Notes: a model not told the origin generated them from the sequence alone. A stretch of DNA of 64,000 nucleotides from Euryhalocaulis caribicus (GCF_000412185.1 NZ_ASJA01000013.1:1-64000), one strand, 5' to 3'. Shown: positions 1-8,536, numbered from the stretch's first letter. A program made the numbers and translations.

Positions 1-25
1 GTTTGACGTTCGCGCCGCCCCCTCA

Positions 26-63
26 GTCAGCTTTGCTGACAGCTCCCCCGTAAACAGGGGAGC
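26..63. repeat. Tandem pair of intergenic hairpins
   Basis: Two perfect inverted repeats lie side by side: GTCAGC-TTT-GCTGAC at 26-40 and GCTCCCC-N8-GGGGAGC at 42-63. They sit just downstream of the stop of the heparinase-like gene, which is read leftwards. The arrangement resembles dispersed intergenic repeats of GC-rich alphaproteobacteria, but no second copy is seen in this window, so its repeat nature is an inference. It could also act as a terminator or mRNA 3'-end stabiliser, although there is no T-tract. Confidence 0.45.
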
Positions 64-69
64 AATTCC

Positions 70-1815
70 TTACTCCTCCGCCCCCTGTCGTTGCAGCGCC
101 CATCTTACGCAGACCAGCGATTGGCCCTTTTCGGCCTTGCGGGGGATGACGCCGTAGATGACGAGCTGTTCGCTACGCGCGGGCGGGGCGCCGGCGGCGA
201 GGAAGGCGGAGCGTTCGATGCGGATCGGCGGGTGGTCGGTGCGGAAGCGCCAGCCATCGCCCCGCGCGGTGGCGAGGATCGCGCTGGCCCCGTCGCGAGA
301 GATCGAGGCCTTCACGCCCGGCGGCAGGTGGAAACGTATGGCGAAGCTGAGCGTCTCTGTGCGGGTCTTGGTCTGTGAGCCCGGCGCGGGCACATCCAGC
401 GTATCCTCGCCCCGCAAATCATTGCCGTCGGCGCTCAAGTAAAGCCGCCGCCGGTGGATCAGCCCGAAATCCTTGAGATAGCCGTCATGGGCGCCGTCCA
501 GCCACGCCCCGGCCTCTTCCTCCCGCGCCTTGGCGGAGAGGGAATTGGAGCCGATCTTCAGCTTCGGCCCGGCAATGGCCCGGCCCGGTCCCGGCGGGAC
601 GAGGCGGGAGGACGAGGTCTCCGCCACGGTTAGCGTCGAGTGCGCGGCGGTGGAGCGCACCGGCTCCCGCCAGGCGGCGGGCTGATCCGGCGACCAGCCG
701 CAATTGACGATCAGGCGCTGGCCCTGCGCCGAAAACTCGAATGACAGCGCCCCGCCATGCGCCTGATCGGAGAAGGCTGCGGGCGGCGAGGCCCCGCCAT
801 CCATGATGACGATGGCGTCATGGGCGCGGGCGCGCAGGTACTTGGCGTGCGGGGCGACGGCGAAAATGCGCTTGGGCGGTTCGTCGCGGGCCAGCGCGTC
901 CTCGATGGTCGCGCGGTCGCCCGCCCCGCCGCCATTGAAGGCGGCCAGACCGCCATCGGCGTGGCGGAAGAAATGCAGGGCCGGGCCCAGCCGCGCCAGC
1001 GCGCGGGCCACGCCCTCCGGCGGGTCCATGTCGCGCTGGAACAGCGCGTCCTCCAGCAGCGACAGCTCGATCATCGCCTCCAGCGTCGCCTCGGGCGAGC
1101 GGGAGGCGTGGACGCCGTCTTCCAGGATCTGGTTGTCCAGCTCCTCGCCCAGCAGGTCGAACAGGCGTGTCTGGCGGCGCTGCGGCCAGTCGAGACAGAC
1201 CGAGGCCAGAGCGGCGGAGGCGCGGGCGATCAGGCGCGGCAGGCCGTCCGCCGTCTCGCCGCCCGAACGCGCCACGTGACGGGCCTGCGAGGCCAGCGTG
1301 TAGAAACGGCGGGAGCGGCGCACGGAGTCCTCGTCCGCGAACAGGTCCCGCGCGGCGACCAGCCAGTTGCGCAGGCGTTCGGCGGACAGGCCCGGCGACC
1401 AGGCGAACACATTGAAGCCGCGGCCGAATTCGTCGATCCACAGATCGGTCAGGCGGCGCGCTTCCTTGCGGGCGGCAGGGTCCTGCACCGCCAGAAGGTC
1501 GCGCATCCATTCAAAGGCGTGCAGGCGCTCGGCAAAGCGGCGGGACGGGGTGGAAACCGCCCACGGGTCGCCGCCCTCCCCGACATTCAGCTCAAGGCCC
1601 GCCAGCTGGAAACGCCCTTCCAGAATCGCTTGCCCGGCTTCCGGGTCGGCGGGGCGCAGATGGCGCGGGCGGGCTTTCAGGGTGTCGGGGACCGTGCCGC
1701 GCAGCACCAGACGCTGATAAAGCGGCAGGGCGCGCCATTCCTCCATCACCAGACGCGCCACGCCACGCGAAATGGCGTTGAGATAGGCGCGCGGTCCGGT
1801 CAGGCGCGCTGGCAT
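70..1815 (-). CDS. Heparinase II/III family protein
   Basis: A 581-residue protein whose C-terminal half (about residues 340-560) has the heparinase II/III beta-sandwich signature, with NCGW followed by RSTAAHSTLTV, the His-containing block of this family. The N-terminal half is alpha-helical and Trp/Arg rich, as expected for the alpha/alpha toroid. Family members are polysaccharide lyases acting on uronic-acid polymers. No signal peptide is evident, which is common for the alphaproteobacterial branch of this family. It is read in the same direction as rpe with a 21-base gap, so the two may be cotranscribed. The true substrate cannot be told from the sequence. Confidence 0.85.
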   Translation of the reverse strand: MPARLTGPRAYLNAISRGVARLVMEEWRALPLYQRLVLRGTVPDTLKARPRHLRPADPEAGQAILEGRFQLAGLELNVGEGGDPWAVSTPSRRFAERLHAFEWMRDLLAVQDPAARKEARRLTDLWIDEFGRGFNVFAWSPGLSAERLRNWLVAARDLFADEDSVRRSRRFYTLASQARHVARSGGETADGLPRLIARASAALASVCLDWPQRRQTRLFDLLGEELDNQILEDGVHASRSPEATLEAMIELSLLEDALFQRDMDPPEGVARALARLGPALHFFRHADGGLAAFNGGGAGDRATIEDALARDEPPKRIFAVAPHAKYLRARAHDAIVIMDGGASPPAAFSDQAHGGALSFEFSAQGQRLIVNCGWSPDQPAAWREPVRSTAAHSTLTVAETSSSRLVPPGPGRAIAGPKLKIGSNSLSAKAREEEAGAWLDGAHDGYLKDFGLIHRRRLYLSADGNDLRGEDTLDVPAPGSQTKTRTETLSFAIRFHLPPGVKASISRDGASAILATARGDGWRFRTDHPPIRIERSAFLAAGAPPARSEQLVIYGVIPRKAEKGQSLVCVRWALQRQGAEE

Positions 1816-1836
1816 GGGCGGTCCCCCTAAGGCGCT

Positions 1837-2499
1837 TCAGGAATCACCGCGAAGCGCGGCAATATTCTCAGCGTAACGCGATGAACCGCCCGAAAATACG
1901 GCAGTGCCCGCCACAAGCGCAGTGGCCCCGGCGGAAAGGGCGCGCGGCGCGGTTTCCGCGTTTACCCCGCCATCGACTTCCAGCTCGATATCCGCGCCGG
2001 CGCGGTCGATCATGCCGCGCAGGGTCTCGATCTTCTTCAGCTGGCTGTCGATGAAGCTCTGGCCGCCAAAGCCCGGATTGACGCTCATCACCAGCACCAG
2101 GTCGATATCGCCCAGCACGGTTTCCACCACGCTGGCCGGGGTGGCGGGGTTCAGCACAACCCCGGCCTTCTTGCCCAGCCCGCGAATGGTCTGGAGCGAG
2201 CGGTGCAAATGCGGGCCGGATTCGGGATGTACGCTGATGATGTCGGCCCCGGCTTCGGCGAAAGCCTCCAGATAGGGGTCGGCCGGTTCGATCATCAAAT
2301 GAACGTCGAACGGCTTGTCCGTCACCTTGCGGATCGCCTTCACGACGCCCGGCCCGATCGTGATGTTCGGAACGAAATGCCCGTCCATCACATCGACATG
2401 GATCCAGTCGGCGCCGGCGGCGTCGATCGCGGCGACCTCCTCGCCCAGGCGGGCGAAGTCGGCCGAAAGGATGGATGGGGAGATTTTGACTGAGGACAT
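1837..2499 (-). CDS. rpe: Ribulose-phosphate 3-epimerase
   Basis: Interconverts ribulose 5-phosphate and xylulose 5-phosphate in the pentose phosphate pathway; cytosolic TIM barrel. The start [15 protein letters not shown] is preferred over a GTG/ATG-type extension five codons upstream because it matches the family N-terminus; this gives 220 residues, the usual length. Metal and catalytic blocks are visible: [29 protein letters not shown] and LEVDGGVN, supplying the two His and two Asp ligands. The downstream heparinase gene is 21 bases away. Nothing unusual is seen. Confidence 0.97.
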   Translation of the reverse strand: MSSVKISPSILSADFARLGEEVAAIDAAGADWIHVDVMDGHFVPNITIGPGVVKAIRKVTDKPFDVHLMIEPADPYLEAFAEAGADIISVHPESGPHLHRSLQTIRGLGKKAGVVLNPATPASVVETVLGDIDLVLVMSVNPGFGGQSFIDSQLKKIETLRGMIDRAGADIELEVDGGVNAETAPRALSAGATALVAGTAVFSGGSSRYAENIAALRGDS

Positions 2500-2606
2500 T
2501 ATGTGAAAGCGCATAGCAATACGCCCGCCCCCTTAGCAAGCGGGAGCGGGCGTGATCGCAGCCCCTCAGCCGCGCGGGCTGGAGGTTATGTCAGCGGGCG
2601 ATGCGC

Positions 2607-3107
2607 CTAGTAGCGATAGCCCGCGCCGCCGGTCTGCGGATAGACCCGCGCGTTCGCGCCGGTTTCCACGAAGACCCGCGTGCCGACCGGGATCGGCTGC
2701 TGGCCGCCCTGGGCGACGGTGACCAGATCGCGGTTATCCAGTTCGACGGTGTAGGCGAAGCCGGTGCCGGAATAGGCCTGCTTCTGCACTTCGCGGCCGA
2801 TCAGCGCGCCGGCGACAGCGCCGAGCACGCCGCCCGCGATGCGGCCTTCAGTATCGCCGCCAAGGGCCGCGCCGCCCACGGCGCCGACAGCGGCGCCGGC
2901 GGCCGTGCCGCCTTTAAGCTCGCCCTGTTCGAAACGGACCGGGCGATAGCCTACCACGGTGCCGGATTCGGTATAGGCGGCGACGCCCGCTTCAGCCTGG
3001 CCGTACGTGGTCGGGCCATAGGTCGTGCCGCAGGCCGTCAGGCCCAGCGTGCTGGCGGTCGCCAGAACCGCGATAGCGGCTTTCGTCCGGGTGTTGAATT
3101 TGATCAT
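2607..3107 (-). CDS. Glycine-zipper outer-membrane lipoprotein
   Basis: A 166-residue protein with a lipoprotein signal peptide ending in LGLTACG (lipobox Cys near residue 26). A Gly/Ala-rich stretch at about residues 69-105 (GTAAGAAVGAVGGAALGG, then GVLGAVAGALIG) is the glycine-zipper 2TM domain seen in SlyB/Pcp-type lipoproteins. The C-terminus (VELDNRDLVTVAQGG, PVGTRVFVETG) matches the SH3-like tail of this family. It probably helps stabilise the outer membrane. It sits between rsmB and rpe on the same strand but with gaps of 74 and about 107 bases, so it may have its own promoter. Confidence 0.85.
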   Translation of the reverse strand: MIKFNTRTKAAIAVLATASTLGLTACGTTYGPTTYGQAEAGVAAYTESGTVVGYRPVRFEQGELKGGTAAGAAVGAVGGAALGGDTEGRIAGGVLGAVAGALIGREVQKQAYSGTGFAYTVELDNRDLVTVAQGGQQPIPVGTRVFVETGANARVYPQTGGAGYRY

Positions 3108-3181
3108 GTCTGAAGCCTCCTCAAGGCTAAATCTCCGCCACGGTCTGCGGGCGGTTCGGGCGTTTTGATAACAGGACTGAC

Positions 3182-4513
3182 TTAAACGCCGGCTGAACGG
3201 GATTTGTTCATTCGGGCCGCGAAAAAACCGTCCATGCCGCCGCGCTCAGCCCAGAAATCTGGCCGCGTGCGCACCCAGCCGTCCAGCGTCACCGCCTCAT
3301 CCGGCAGGCCCAGCCCGGACGCATCCGCGGCGGCGGTCTGGAATTCCGGGTGTTCGGCCAGGAAGGCGCGGACAATCGCCTCGCCCTCGTCGGGCTGAAG
3401 GGAACAGGTGCAATAGACCAGCGACCCGCCGGGCGCGACCAGCGACGCCGCGTGGCGGATCATGGCGGTCTGGGTCCGCGCCAACGCCGCCACGTCCTCC
3501 GGCGATTTTGCCCAGGCGACATCGGGCGACCGGCGCAGCGTGCCGGTCGCCGTGCAGGGCGCGTCCAGCAGCACCGCATCGAACAGCGCGCCGTCGGGCG
3601 GCGTCCATTTCGCGGCGTCCGCCTTGACCATCGCCGCCGACAGGCCTGTCCGGGCAAGGTTTTCCTCCACCCGCTTCAGCCGGCTTTCGGACCGGTCCAG
3701 CGCCGTGACCTCCGCCCCGGCGGCGGCCAGCTGCATGGTCTTGCCGCCCGGCGCGGCGCAGAGGTCCAGCGCGCGCTTGCCCGTCAGATCGCCCAACAGG
3801 CGCGCCGGGATGGCCGCGGCGGCGTCCTGCACCCACCAGGCGCCGTCGGCAAAACCCTCAAGCCGCGTCAGGTCGCGCGGCGCGCGGGCAAGGCGCAGCG
3901 AGCCGGTGGGCAGGCATTCGGCGTCCAGCGCGGTGGCGCGTTGCGCCGCCTCGGCCGGGTCTTTCAGGGTCAGGTCCAGCGGCGGCTCGCCCATCCAGCT
4001 TTCGGCCAGGCCCGGCATCGCCTCTTCGCCATAGGCGTCGGTCCATCCGACCATCAGCCAGACCGGCAGGTTCGTTTCCACCGGCGCCAGATGGCTCAAG
4101 GAGTCCGCGTTCTGGCCCACCTTGCGCAGCACCGCATTGGCCAGGCTCTTGTAACGCTCCGTCTCCTTGCGCTCGCCCATCAGGGTCACGGTCGCGCCGA
4201 CGGCGGCGTGGGGCGGGGTCTCCAGAAAGATCATCTGGGCGGCGGCGGTCTCCAGCAGCGCCATGGCGTGGATGGCGTTGTCGGGCAGCGGGCGCTCCAG
4301 AAATTCCGAAAGCGCGGCGCCGATCTGGCCCTTGCGGCGCAGCGCGGTGGCGCCGATCAGCCGGGCGAAGGCGCGGTCGCGCGGGTCCAGCCGCTTGAAG
4401 TCGGGCTGGCTGGCCAGAGTCTGGTCCAGCGGACGTCCGCGCTGCAGCGTTTCGGCATAGGCGCGCGCGGCGGCGCGGCGGGCGGGAAGGCCGGTTTCCG
4501 GGCTGTCTTGCAT
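3182..4513 (-). CDS. rsmB: 16S rRNA (cytosine-C5) methyltransferase RsmB
   Basis: A 443-residue enzyme methylating C967 of 16S rRNA (E. coli numbering). The N-terminal NusB-like RNA-binding domain spans about residues 1-140, followed by a Rossmann methyltransferase domain. Motifs seen: LDLCAAPGGKTMQLA (SAM binding), DAVLLDAPCTATGTLRRSPDV (motif IV Cys) and VYCTCSLQPDEGE (motif VI Cys), the two-cysteine arrangement of RsmB/NOP2 enzymes. An upstream extension to 4891 is open but would run through the divergent DUF1674 gene, so the start at MQDSPETG is chosen. The SDHAF4-like gene is read divergently 65 bases away. Confidence 0.95.
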   Translation of the reverse strand: MQDSPETGLPARRAAARAYAETLQRGRPLDQTLASQPDFKRLDPRDRAFARLIGATALRRKGQIGAALSEFLERPLPDNAIHAMALLETAAAQMIFLETPPHAAVGATVTLMGERKETERYKSLANAVLRKVGQNADSLSHLAPVETNLPVWLMVGWTDAYGEEAMPGLAESWMGEPPLDLTLKDPAEAAQRATALDAECLPTGSLRLARAPRDLTRLEGFADGAWWVQDAAAAIPARLLGDLTGKRALDLCAAPGGKTMQLAAAGAEVTALDRSESRLKRVEENLARTGLSAAMVKADAAKWTPPDGALFDAVLLDAPCTATGTLRRSPDVAWAKSPEDVAALARTQTAMIRHAASLVAPGGSLVYCTCSLQPDEGEAIVRAFLAEHPEFQTAAADASGLGLPDEAVTLDGWVRTRPDFWAERGGMDGFFAARMNKSRSAGV

Positions 4514-4578
4514 GATTTGACGCGCTAGCACGGCGCGCGGCGCTTTGACAGAGGCGTGAGATGCGCCATTTAGGGTGC

Positions 4579-4770
4579 ATGAGTAATGCGCCAGACCGTC
4601 AGGCCCGGATCGAGGACGCCGCGAAACGCGCGCTTGCCGAGGCCAAAGCCCGCCGCGCCGAGTATGACCGCCGCGCCAATGAGCGCCCCGCCGAGCTGGG
4701 CGGGCCCAAGGGCGAAGAACCCACGCGCTACGGCGACTGGGAAAAGGACGGCGTCGCCAGCGATTTTTAG
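4579..4770 (+). CDS. DUF1674 protein, succinate dehydrogenase assembly factor 4-like
   Basis: A 63-residue hydrophilic protein ending in the family signature [20 protein letters not shown] followed by VASDF. This Gly-Pro-Lys-Gly...[12 protein letters not shown] block defines DUF1674, the bacterial counterpart of mitochondrial SDHAF4, which binds flavinylated SDHA and helps it join SDHB. The start at MSNAPDRQ is chosen; an in-frame ATG six codons earlier is possible. It is read divergently from rsmB. The sdhCDAB operon itself lies 25 kb away in this window. The family assignment is firm; the assembly role is inferred from the eukaryotic protein. Confidence 0.85.
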   Translation: MSNAPDRQARIEDAAKRALAEAKARRAEYDRRANERPAELGGPKGEEPTRYGDWEKDGVASDF

Positions 4771-4819
4771 GGCGGCATTTGAGGTTGTGCAGGTCGTTGA
4801 CCTCGCGCTCTAATGCCTC

Positions 4820-5839
4820 ATGGCTGACGCTATAAAGCCAGCGCCACGCGAGCAGTCTGTCGAGATGCCGCCTTTGCCCGAGGGCTGGCACGTACAGAGT
4901 TATGATGTGCTTTCAGACGGATGCCTCGCCATCCTTGGGGCCGACATCGACATCTGGGCGGAATTTGCGAAATTGCGGGATTCCGGGTTGGGGGGAATCC
5001 CTAGCTCAGCTGCAAAAGCCACAGCGAAGATATGGACCTTCGACGGTTCGTCTCTGGCGGCTGGACCAATTTTCCCATTGCACAAGCCTGGCTTAATCGT
5101 GGCCCGATTCCCCGACGGTCGTTGGTTGGTTTGCAACTCTACTTGCGTAGAACGCCCCAGCGGTCGAATCCTTTCTTCTGACGGAGATTGGATTGGGTCA
5201 ATCGAGCTGGGTTACTGCGTCAACAACGTTAAAATCGATAACGCCAGCCGTATCTGGGTGAACTGGATTGATCAGGGCATTTTCGGAAATGATAGCTGGA
5301 CTGTTTCTAATCTGGAGTGGTCTCCAGCCTCATACGGACTGGTTTGCTTCGATGAATTCGGCGAGGTCGTGAGGCATGCGCGATCCTGCCCCCACGCGGT
5401 GGGGATCGCGGATTGTTTTGCCCTCAATGTGATCGGCTGCACGGCCTGGGCCAGCACGGATCCGGACTCGTTCTTGGTAGCCTTGCGCGACAAACAAGAA
5501 GAACAATGGTGGGCAACAGGTCTCAAAGCATCGCGCGCGATTGCGGTGGACGAGCCATATATTCTTGCGGCAGGCGGATACGATTTTGCTAGTCGTGCAG
5601 AGAAGGAAAGTGCGCCCGCGTCGCGCATTGCTGGACTTGATTTATCAGATAATGGCCGGCGCGTTTCGCTACTTCGCCTTGCCGACGGCCAAGCAGAACT
5701 GTACGGCCAATGGGAAATGCCAATACAGGTGGGATTCCCCAACAGCCTTGATCTGATCGATGGCCAAGGCGATACGCTACATATCGTTGATGAAGACGTG
5801 TGGCGCCGCTGGCGGGTTCGCGATTTTCTGAATGAATAG
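4820..5839 (+). CDS. Orphan protein of unknown function, low-GC gene
   Basis: A 339-residue soluble protein that I do not recognise. It has no signal peptide or membrane segment. Recurrent short strands with W and DG turns (FPDGRWLVCNS, LSSDGDWIGS, KIDNASRIWVNW, LRLADGQAELYG) suggest a beta-propeller-like fold, but this is only an impression. Its base composition is visibly lower in G+C than both neighbours, and it uses codons such as TTA, ATA and AAT that are rare elsewhere here. That suggests recent acquisition. It starts 49 bases after the SDHAF4-like gene; no strong Shine-Dalgarno is visible. The boundaries are credible because no competing high-GC frame is open. Confidence 0.7.
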   Translation: MADAIKPAPREQSVEMPPLPEGWHVQSYDVLSDGCLAILGADIDIWAEFAKLRDSGLGGIPSSAAKATAKIWTFDGSSLAAGPIFPLHKPGLIVARFPDGRWLVCNSTCVERPSGRILSSDGDWIGSIELGYCVNNVKIDNASRIWVNWIDQGIFGNDSWTVSNLEWSPASYGLVCFDEFGEVVRHARSCPHAVGIADCFALNVIGCTAWASTDPDSFLVALRDKQEEQWWATGLKASRAIAVDEPYILAAGGYDFASRAEKESAPASRIAGLDLSDNGRRVSLLRLADGQAELYGQWEMPIQVGFPNSLDLIDGQGDTLHIVDEDVWRRWRVRDFLNE

Positions 5840-5976
5840 CATCCCTCCAATCCGGCTTTCCGCTCTAGTGCCCGGCGAGCAGGAATTCGCGTGATGCGCT
5901 AGATCGCTTTTCCGGCATGCTTAATCACTGTTAACCTTTTGCGTCGCCGCCTGTTTTGCAGAAGGTTCAATTTGAG

Positions 5977-7050
5977 ATGCTGCGCGCGCTCCTGATCGCC
6001 GGTTCCGCCGGCGCCGCTCTTTTCGCCGTTCCCGCCAACGCCCAACAGGTCTGCCTCAGCGGTGGTCCGGACGGATCGCGGTCCGTGGCGTGCGGGCCGG
6101 CTTTCTCCGGGCTGGATGCGCGCGGGCGGACCGAGCTGGATTCCCGGTATGTCCGCAGCACGACCGCCGCCGCGCCGGCCGGGCGCATCACGTCCAGCGC
6201 CTATGCGGACGCGCCGCGGCGGAATATCCGTTCCTATTCGGACGGGCCGGACGCGCGCTTTGTCAGCTCGACCTCTTATGGCGGAGGCTATGGCCGCGCG
6301 GACGCCGAACTTCTGGGCGGCCCGGCGCGCTATGACGTCGGGGTTTCCTATGGATACCGCGATCAGCGCCAAGGCGGTTATTACGATTATAATGACCGTT
6401 ATGCCGAGCCGGCGCGCTTCACCGCCGCCTATCGCCATGACGCCGATCCCTATTACGGGCAGGGCTATTATGGCCGCGACTATTATGAACCGGAATTCCG
6501 CGCCAGCGGGCGCGCCGGGTATTACGGGTCTGACTACCGGTATGACCAGCGCCGCATCTATGGCGGCGCGTATGTGAATACGAATACGTATTCACAATAC
6601 AGGACATATGATGATTATCGCCGGGTTTCTCCGGGCCGCTCCTACCAGTACGGACATGAATATCGCGGGGGCGATGTCCGGTATGGCGGCCAAGCGGCGG
6701 GCTGCGCCGCCCATCACTACAGCGCCCAATATGTCGATCCCTGCCAGATCGCCCGGGATCACCGGTCGGTCGAGGTGGTCCGCGCGCGGCATTATGAGCC
6801 GCGTCGCGGAATCCATCTGGGGTCGCTGGCGCTGACGGGCGGCGTCGGTTACGCCGACGGGGGAAGCTATGGCGGCGGGGGCGGCGGCGTTGTCATTGTC
6901 GATAATCGCTCACGCTTCTCCGGCCTGGCGGGCAGCCGCGCCAGCGCCTCGGCCAGCGCCACGGCGCGGGCCAATGCATCCATCAGCGTCCGTCAGAGTT
7001 TCCGCGGCGGCTATCGCGGCGGGCACAAGGGCGGCGGCAAGGGCCACTAG
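5977..7050 (+). CDS. Secreted Tyr/Gly/Arg-rich protein
   Basis: A 357-residue exported protein. The start MLRALLIAGSAGAALF gives a clean signal peptide cleaved after ANA. The mature protein is low-complexity: repeated aromatic-glycine units such as GGYYDYNDRYAEP, GQGYYGRDYYEPE and GSDYRYDQRR, then a Gly-rich stretch (SYGGGGGGVV), an Ala/Ser-rich run (SRASASASATARANAS) and a Gly/His/Lys tail ending KGGGKGH. Only four Cys pairs or fewer are present. Such composition occurs in surface or matrix proteins, but no domain is recognised. It converges on pyrF, leaving two bases between them. A 10-bp perfect palindrome lies inside the gene. Confidence 0.75.
   Translation: MLRALLIAGSAGAALFAVPANAQQVCLSGGPDGSRSVACGPAFSGLDARGRTELDSRYVRSTTAAAPAGRITSSAYADAPRRNIRSYSDGPDARFVSSTSYGGGYGRADAELLGGPARYDVGVSYGYRDQRQGGYYDYNDRYAEPARFTAAYRHDADPYYGQGYYGRDYYEPEFRASGRAGYYGSDYRYDQRRIYGGAYVNTNTYSQYRTYDDYRRVSPGRSYQYGHEYRGGDVRYGGQAAGCAAHHYSAQYVDPCQIARDHRSVEVVRARHYEPRRGIHLGSLALTGGVGYADGGSYGGGGGGVVIVDNRSRFSGLAGSRASASASATARANASISVRQSFRGGYRGGHKGGGKGH
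6573..6596. repeat. Perfect 10-bp inverted repeat inside a coding region
   Basis: TGTGAATACG at 6573-6582 and CGTATTCACA at 6587-6596 flank a four-base AATA loop. It is AT-rich for this neighbourhood and encodes part of an Asn/Thr/Tyr stretch of the secreted protein. It could form an mRNA hairpin or a protein-binding palindrome, or be a chance product of codon choice. Confidence 0.6.
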
Positions 7051-7052
7051 GT

Positions 7053-7745
7053 TCAGGCCGCTTTCATCTCCGCGACGATCGCCTCGGCGGCGGCTTTCGG
7101 ATCACCGGCGCCGGTAATGGCGCGGCCGATCACCAGGTGCGTGGCGCCGGCTTTCAGCGCGCTTTCCGGGGTGGCGACGCGCTTCTGGTCGTCGGCGGAG
7201 GCCCCGGCGGGGCGGATGCCGGGGGTGACGATCAGGAAATCGTCGGGCGTGCGGGCGCGGATTTCCTCCGCCTCGTGCGCGCTGGCGACGATTCCGTCCA
7301 TTCCGGCCTCCACCGCCTGATCGACGCGGCGCAGAACCAGATCCTTCGCGGTGCGCTGATAGCCGATTTCGGCCAGCGCGGCGTCGTCATAGGAGGTGAG
7401 GACGGTGACGCCCAGCAGCTTCAGATCACTGTCGCCGCGCCCCTTCACGGCGGCCTTCATGGCTTCCGGCTCGGCGTGAACGGTCAGGAGGTCGGCGCCG
7501 ATTCCGGCCAGCGAGCGCGTGGCTTTCTCCACGGTGGCGGCGATATCCAGCAGCTTGAAGTCCAGAAAGACCGATTTGCCCTGCGCTTTCAGCTCTTGGG
7601 CCAGCGCCATGCCGCCAATCGGAATGAGCTGGAGGCCGATTTTATGGAAGCTGACGGCGTCGCCGACAGCGTCCGCCATGGCGCGGGCCGCGTCCACGCC
7701 GGGCAGGTCGAGGGCAAGGATCAGGCGGGAATCGGCTTGGTTCAT
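7053..7745 (-). CDS. pyrF: Orotidine 5'-phosphate decarboxylase
   Basis: A 230-residue TIM-barrel enzyme that decarboxylates OMP to UMP in the last step of pyrimidine synthesis. The N-terminus RLILALDLPG carries the first catalytic-site Asp. FLDFKLLDIAATV holds the D-x-K-x-x-D catalytic array, with Leu in place of the usual His in the KLHD form. The phosphate-binding end VTPGIRP and the block HLVIGRAIT are intact. Its start overlaps the stop of the upstream SDR by four bases (ATGA), so translation is probably coupled. Length and motifs are normal. Confidence 0.97.
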   Translation of the reverse strand: MNQADSRLILALDLPGVDAARAMADAVGDAVSFHKIGLQLIPIGGMALAQELKAQGKSVFLDFKLLDIAATVEKATRSLAGIGADLLTVHAEPEAMKAAVKGRGDSDLKLLGVTVLTSYDDAALAEIGYQRTAKDLVLRRVDQAVEAGMDGIVASAHEAEEIRARTPDDFLIVTPGIRPAGASADDQKRVATPESALKAGATHLVIGRAITGAGDPKAAAEAIVAEMKAA

Positions 7746-8536
7746 GAGGCGTCTCTTATCTTTTCGGACTGTTTGGCCATGATCCCCAGCGCCCAGCTTT
7801 CCGGCAGGACGCGGGAGAGCGTGGTGATCACCTTGTTATGGAAGCCGGGCACGCGCATCGGGACGTTGTTCTCCACCGCGTCATAGCCGGATTCGACCAC
7901 CGCTTCCGCGCTTTGCCACATCCATCGCGAAGTCTTTGAAACCATTTCGCGGGTATTATTGACGTCGTGGAACTCGGAATAAGTGAATCCCGGCGACAGC
8001 GCGGTCACGTGGACGCCGTATCGGGCGTTCTCCAGATGCAGGGACTGGCTGGTCTTGATCAGAAACGCCTTCGAGGCGCCGTAAAGCGTGTGGCCGCGCG
8101 CGCCGGGAACATAGCCCGCGACCGAGCAGACATTGATGATCCGGCCGAATTTGCGCTCCTGCATGCCCGGCAGGACGAGGCGGATCAGGTGCGCCGGGGC
8201 GGTCATCATCAGCTGGATGAAGTCCGCATGAGTGCGCCAGGGGGCGGATGTGAACACGCCGGGCAGGCCGTAACCGGCATTATTGACCAGCGCATCGACA
8301 TGGCGGCCCTGGTTTTCGATCGCCTCGACGATGTTTTCCGGCGCGCGGCTGTCCGAAAGATCAGCGGAGATGGTCAGGACATCGATGTCGTGCTGGGCCG
8401 TCAGCTCTTTCGCCAGCGCCTCAAGGCGGTCCTTCCGGCGGGCGGTCAGGGCCAGATCCCAGCCCGCGTATTTCCGGGCGAAAGCGGCCCCGATTCCGGC
8501 CGATGCGCCCGTAATCAGGCAGAGTTTCCGGCTCAT
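7742..8536 (-). CDS. SDR family oxidoreductase (translationally coupled to pyrF)
   Basis: A 264-residue classical short-chain dehydrogenase. Cofactor motif TGASAGIG at about residues 9-16, LVNNAGYG near 87, catalytic Ser in INVCSVAG and the YGASK active-site block near residue 154. The basic residues after the second strand (TARRKDR) suggest NADP(H). The C-terminus (VPMRVPGFHNKVITTLSRVLP) resembles the long-tailed SDRs that act on lipid or acyl substrates, but the substrate is unknown. It overlaps pyrF by four bases. There is no obvious functional link to pyrimidine synthesis. Confidence 0.9.
   Translation of the reverse strand: MSRKLCLITGASAGIGAAFARKYAGWDLALTARRKDRLEALAKELTAQHDIDVLTISADLSDSRAPENIVEAIENQGRHVDALVNNAGYGLPGVFTSAPWRTHADFIQLMMTAPAHLIRLVLPGMQERKFGRIINVCSVAGYVPGARGHTLYGASKAFLIKTSQSLHLENARYGVHVTALSPGFTYSEFHDVNNTREMVSKTSRWMWQSAEAVVESGYDAVENNVPMRVPGFHNKVITTLSRVLPESWALGIMAKQSEKIRDAS

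Noticed and set aside
757-1830. Plus-strand open frame opposite the heparinase-like gene
   Set aside because: Shadow frame; the minus-strand heparinase motifs are clear.
5921-5934. Possible CtrA box TTAA-N6-TTAA ahead of the Tyr/Gly-rich protein gene
   Set aside because: Spacing is six bases, not the consensus seven, so it is not counted as a site.
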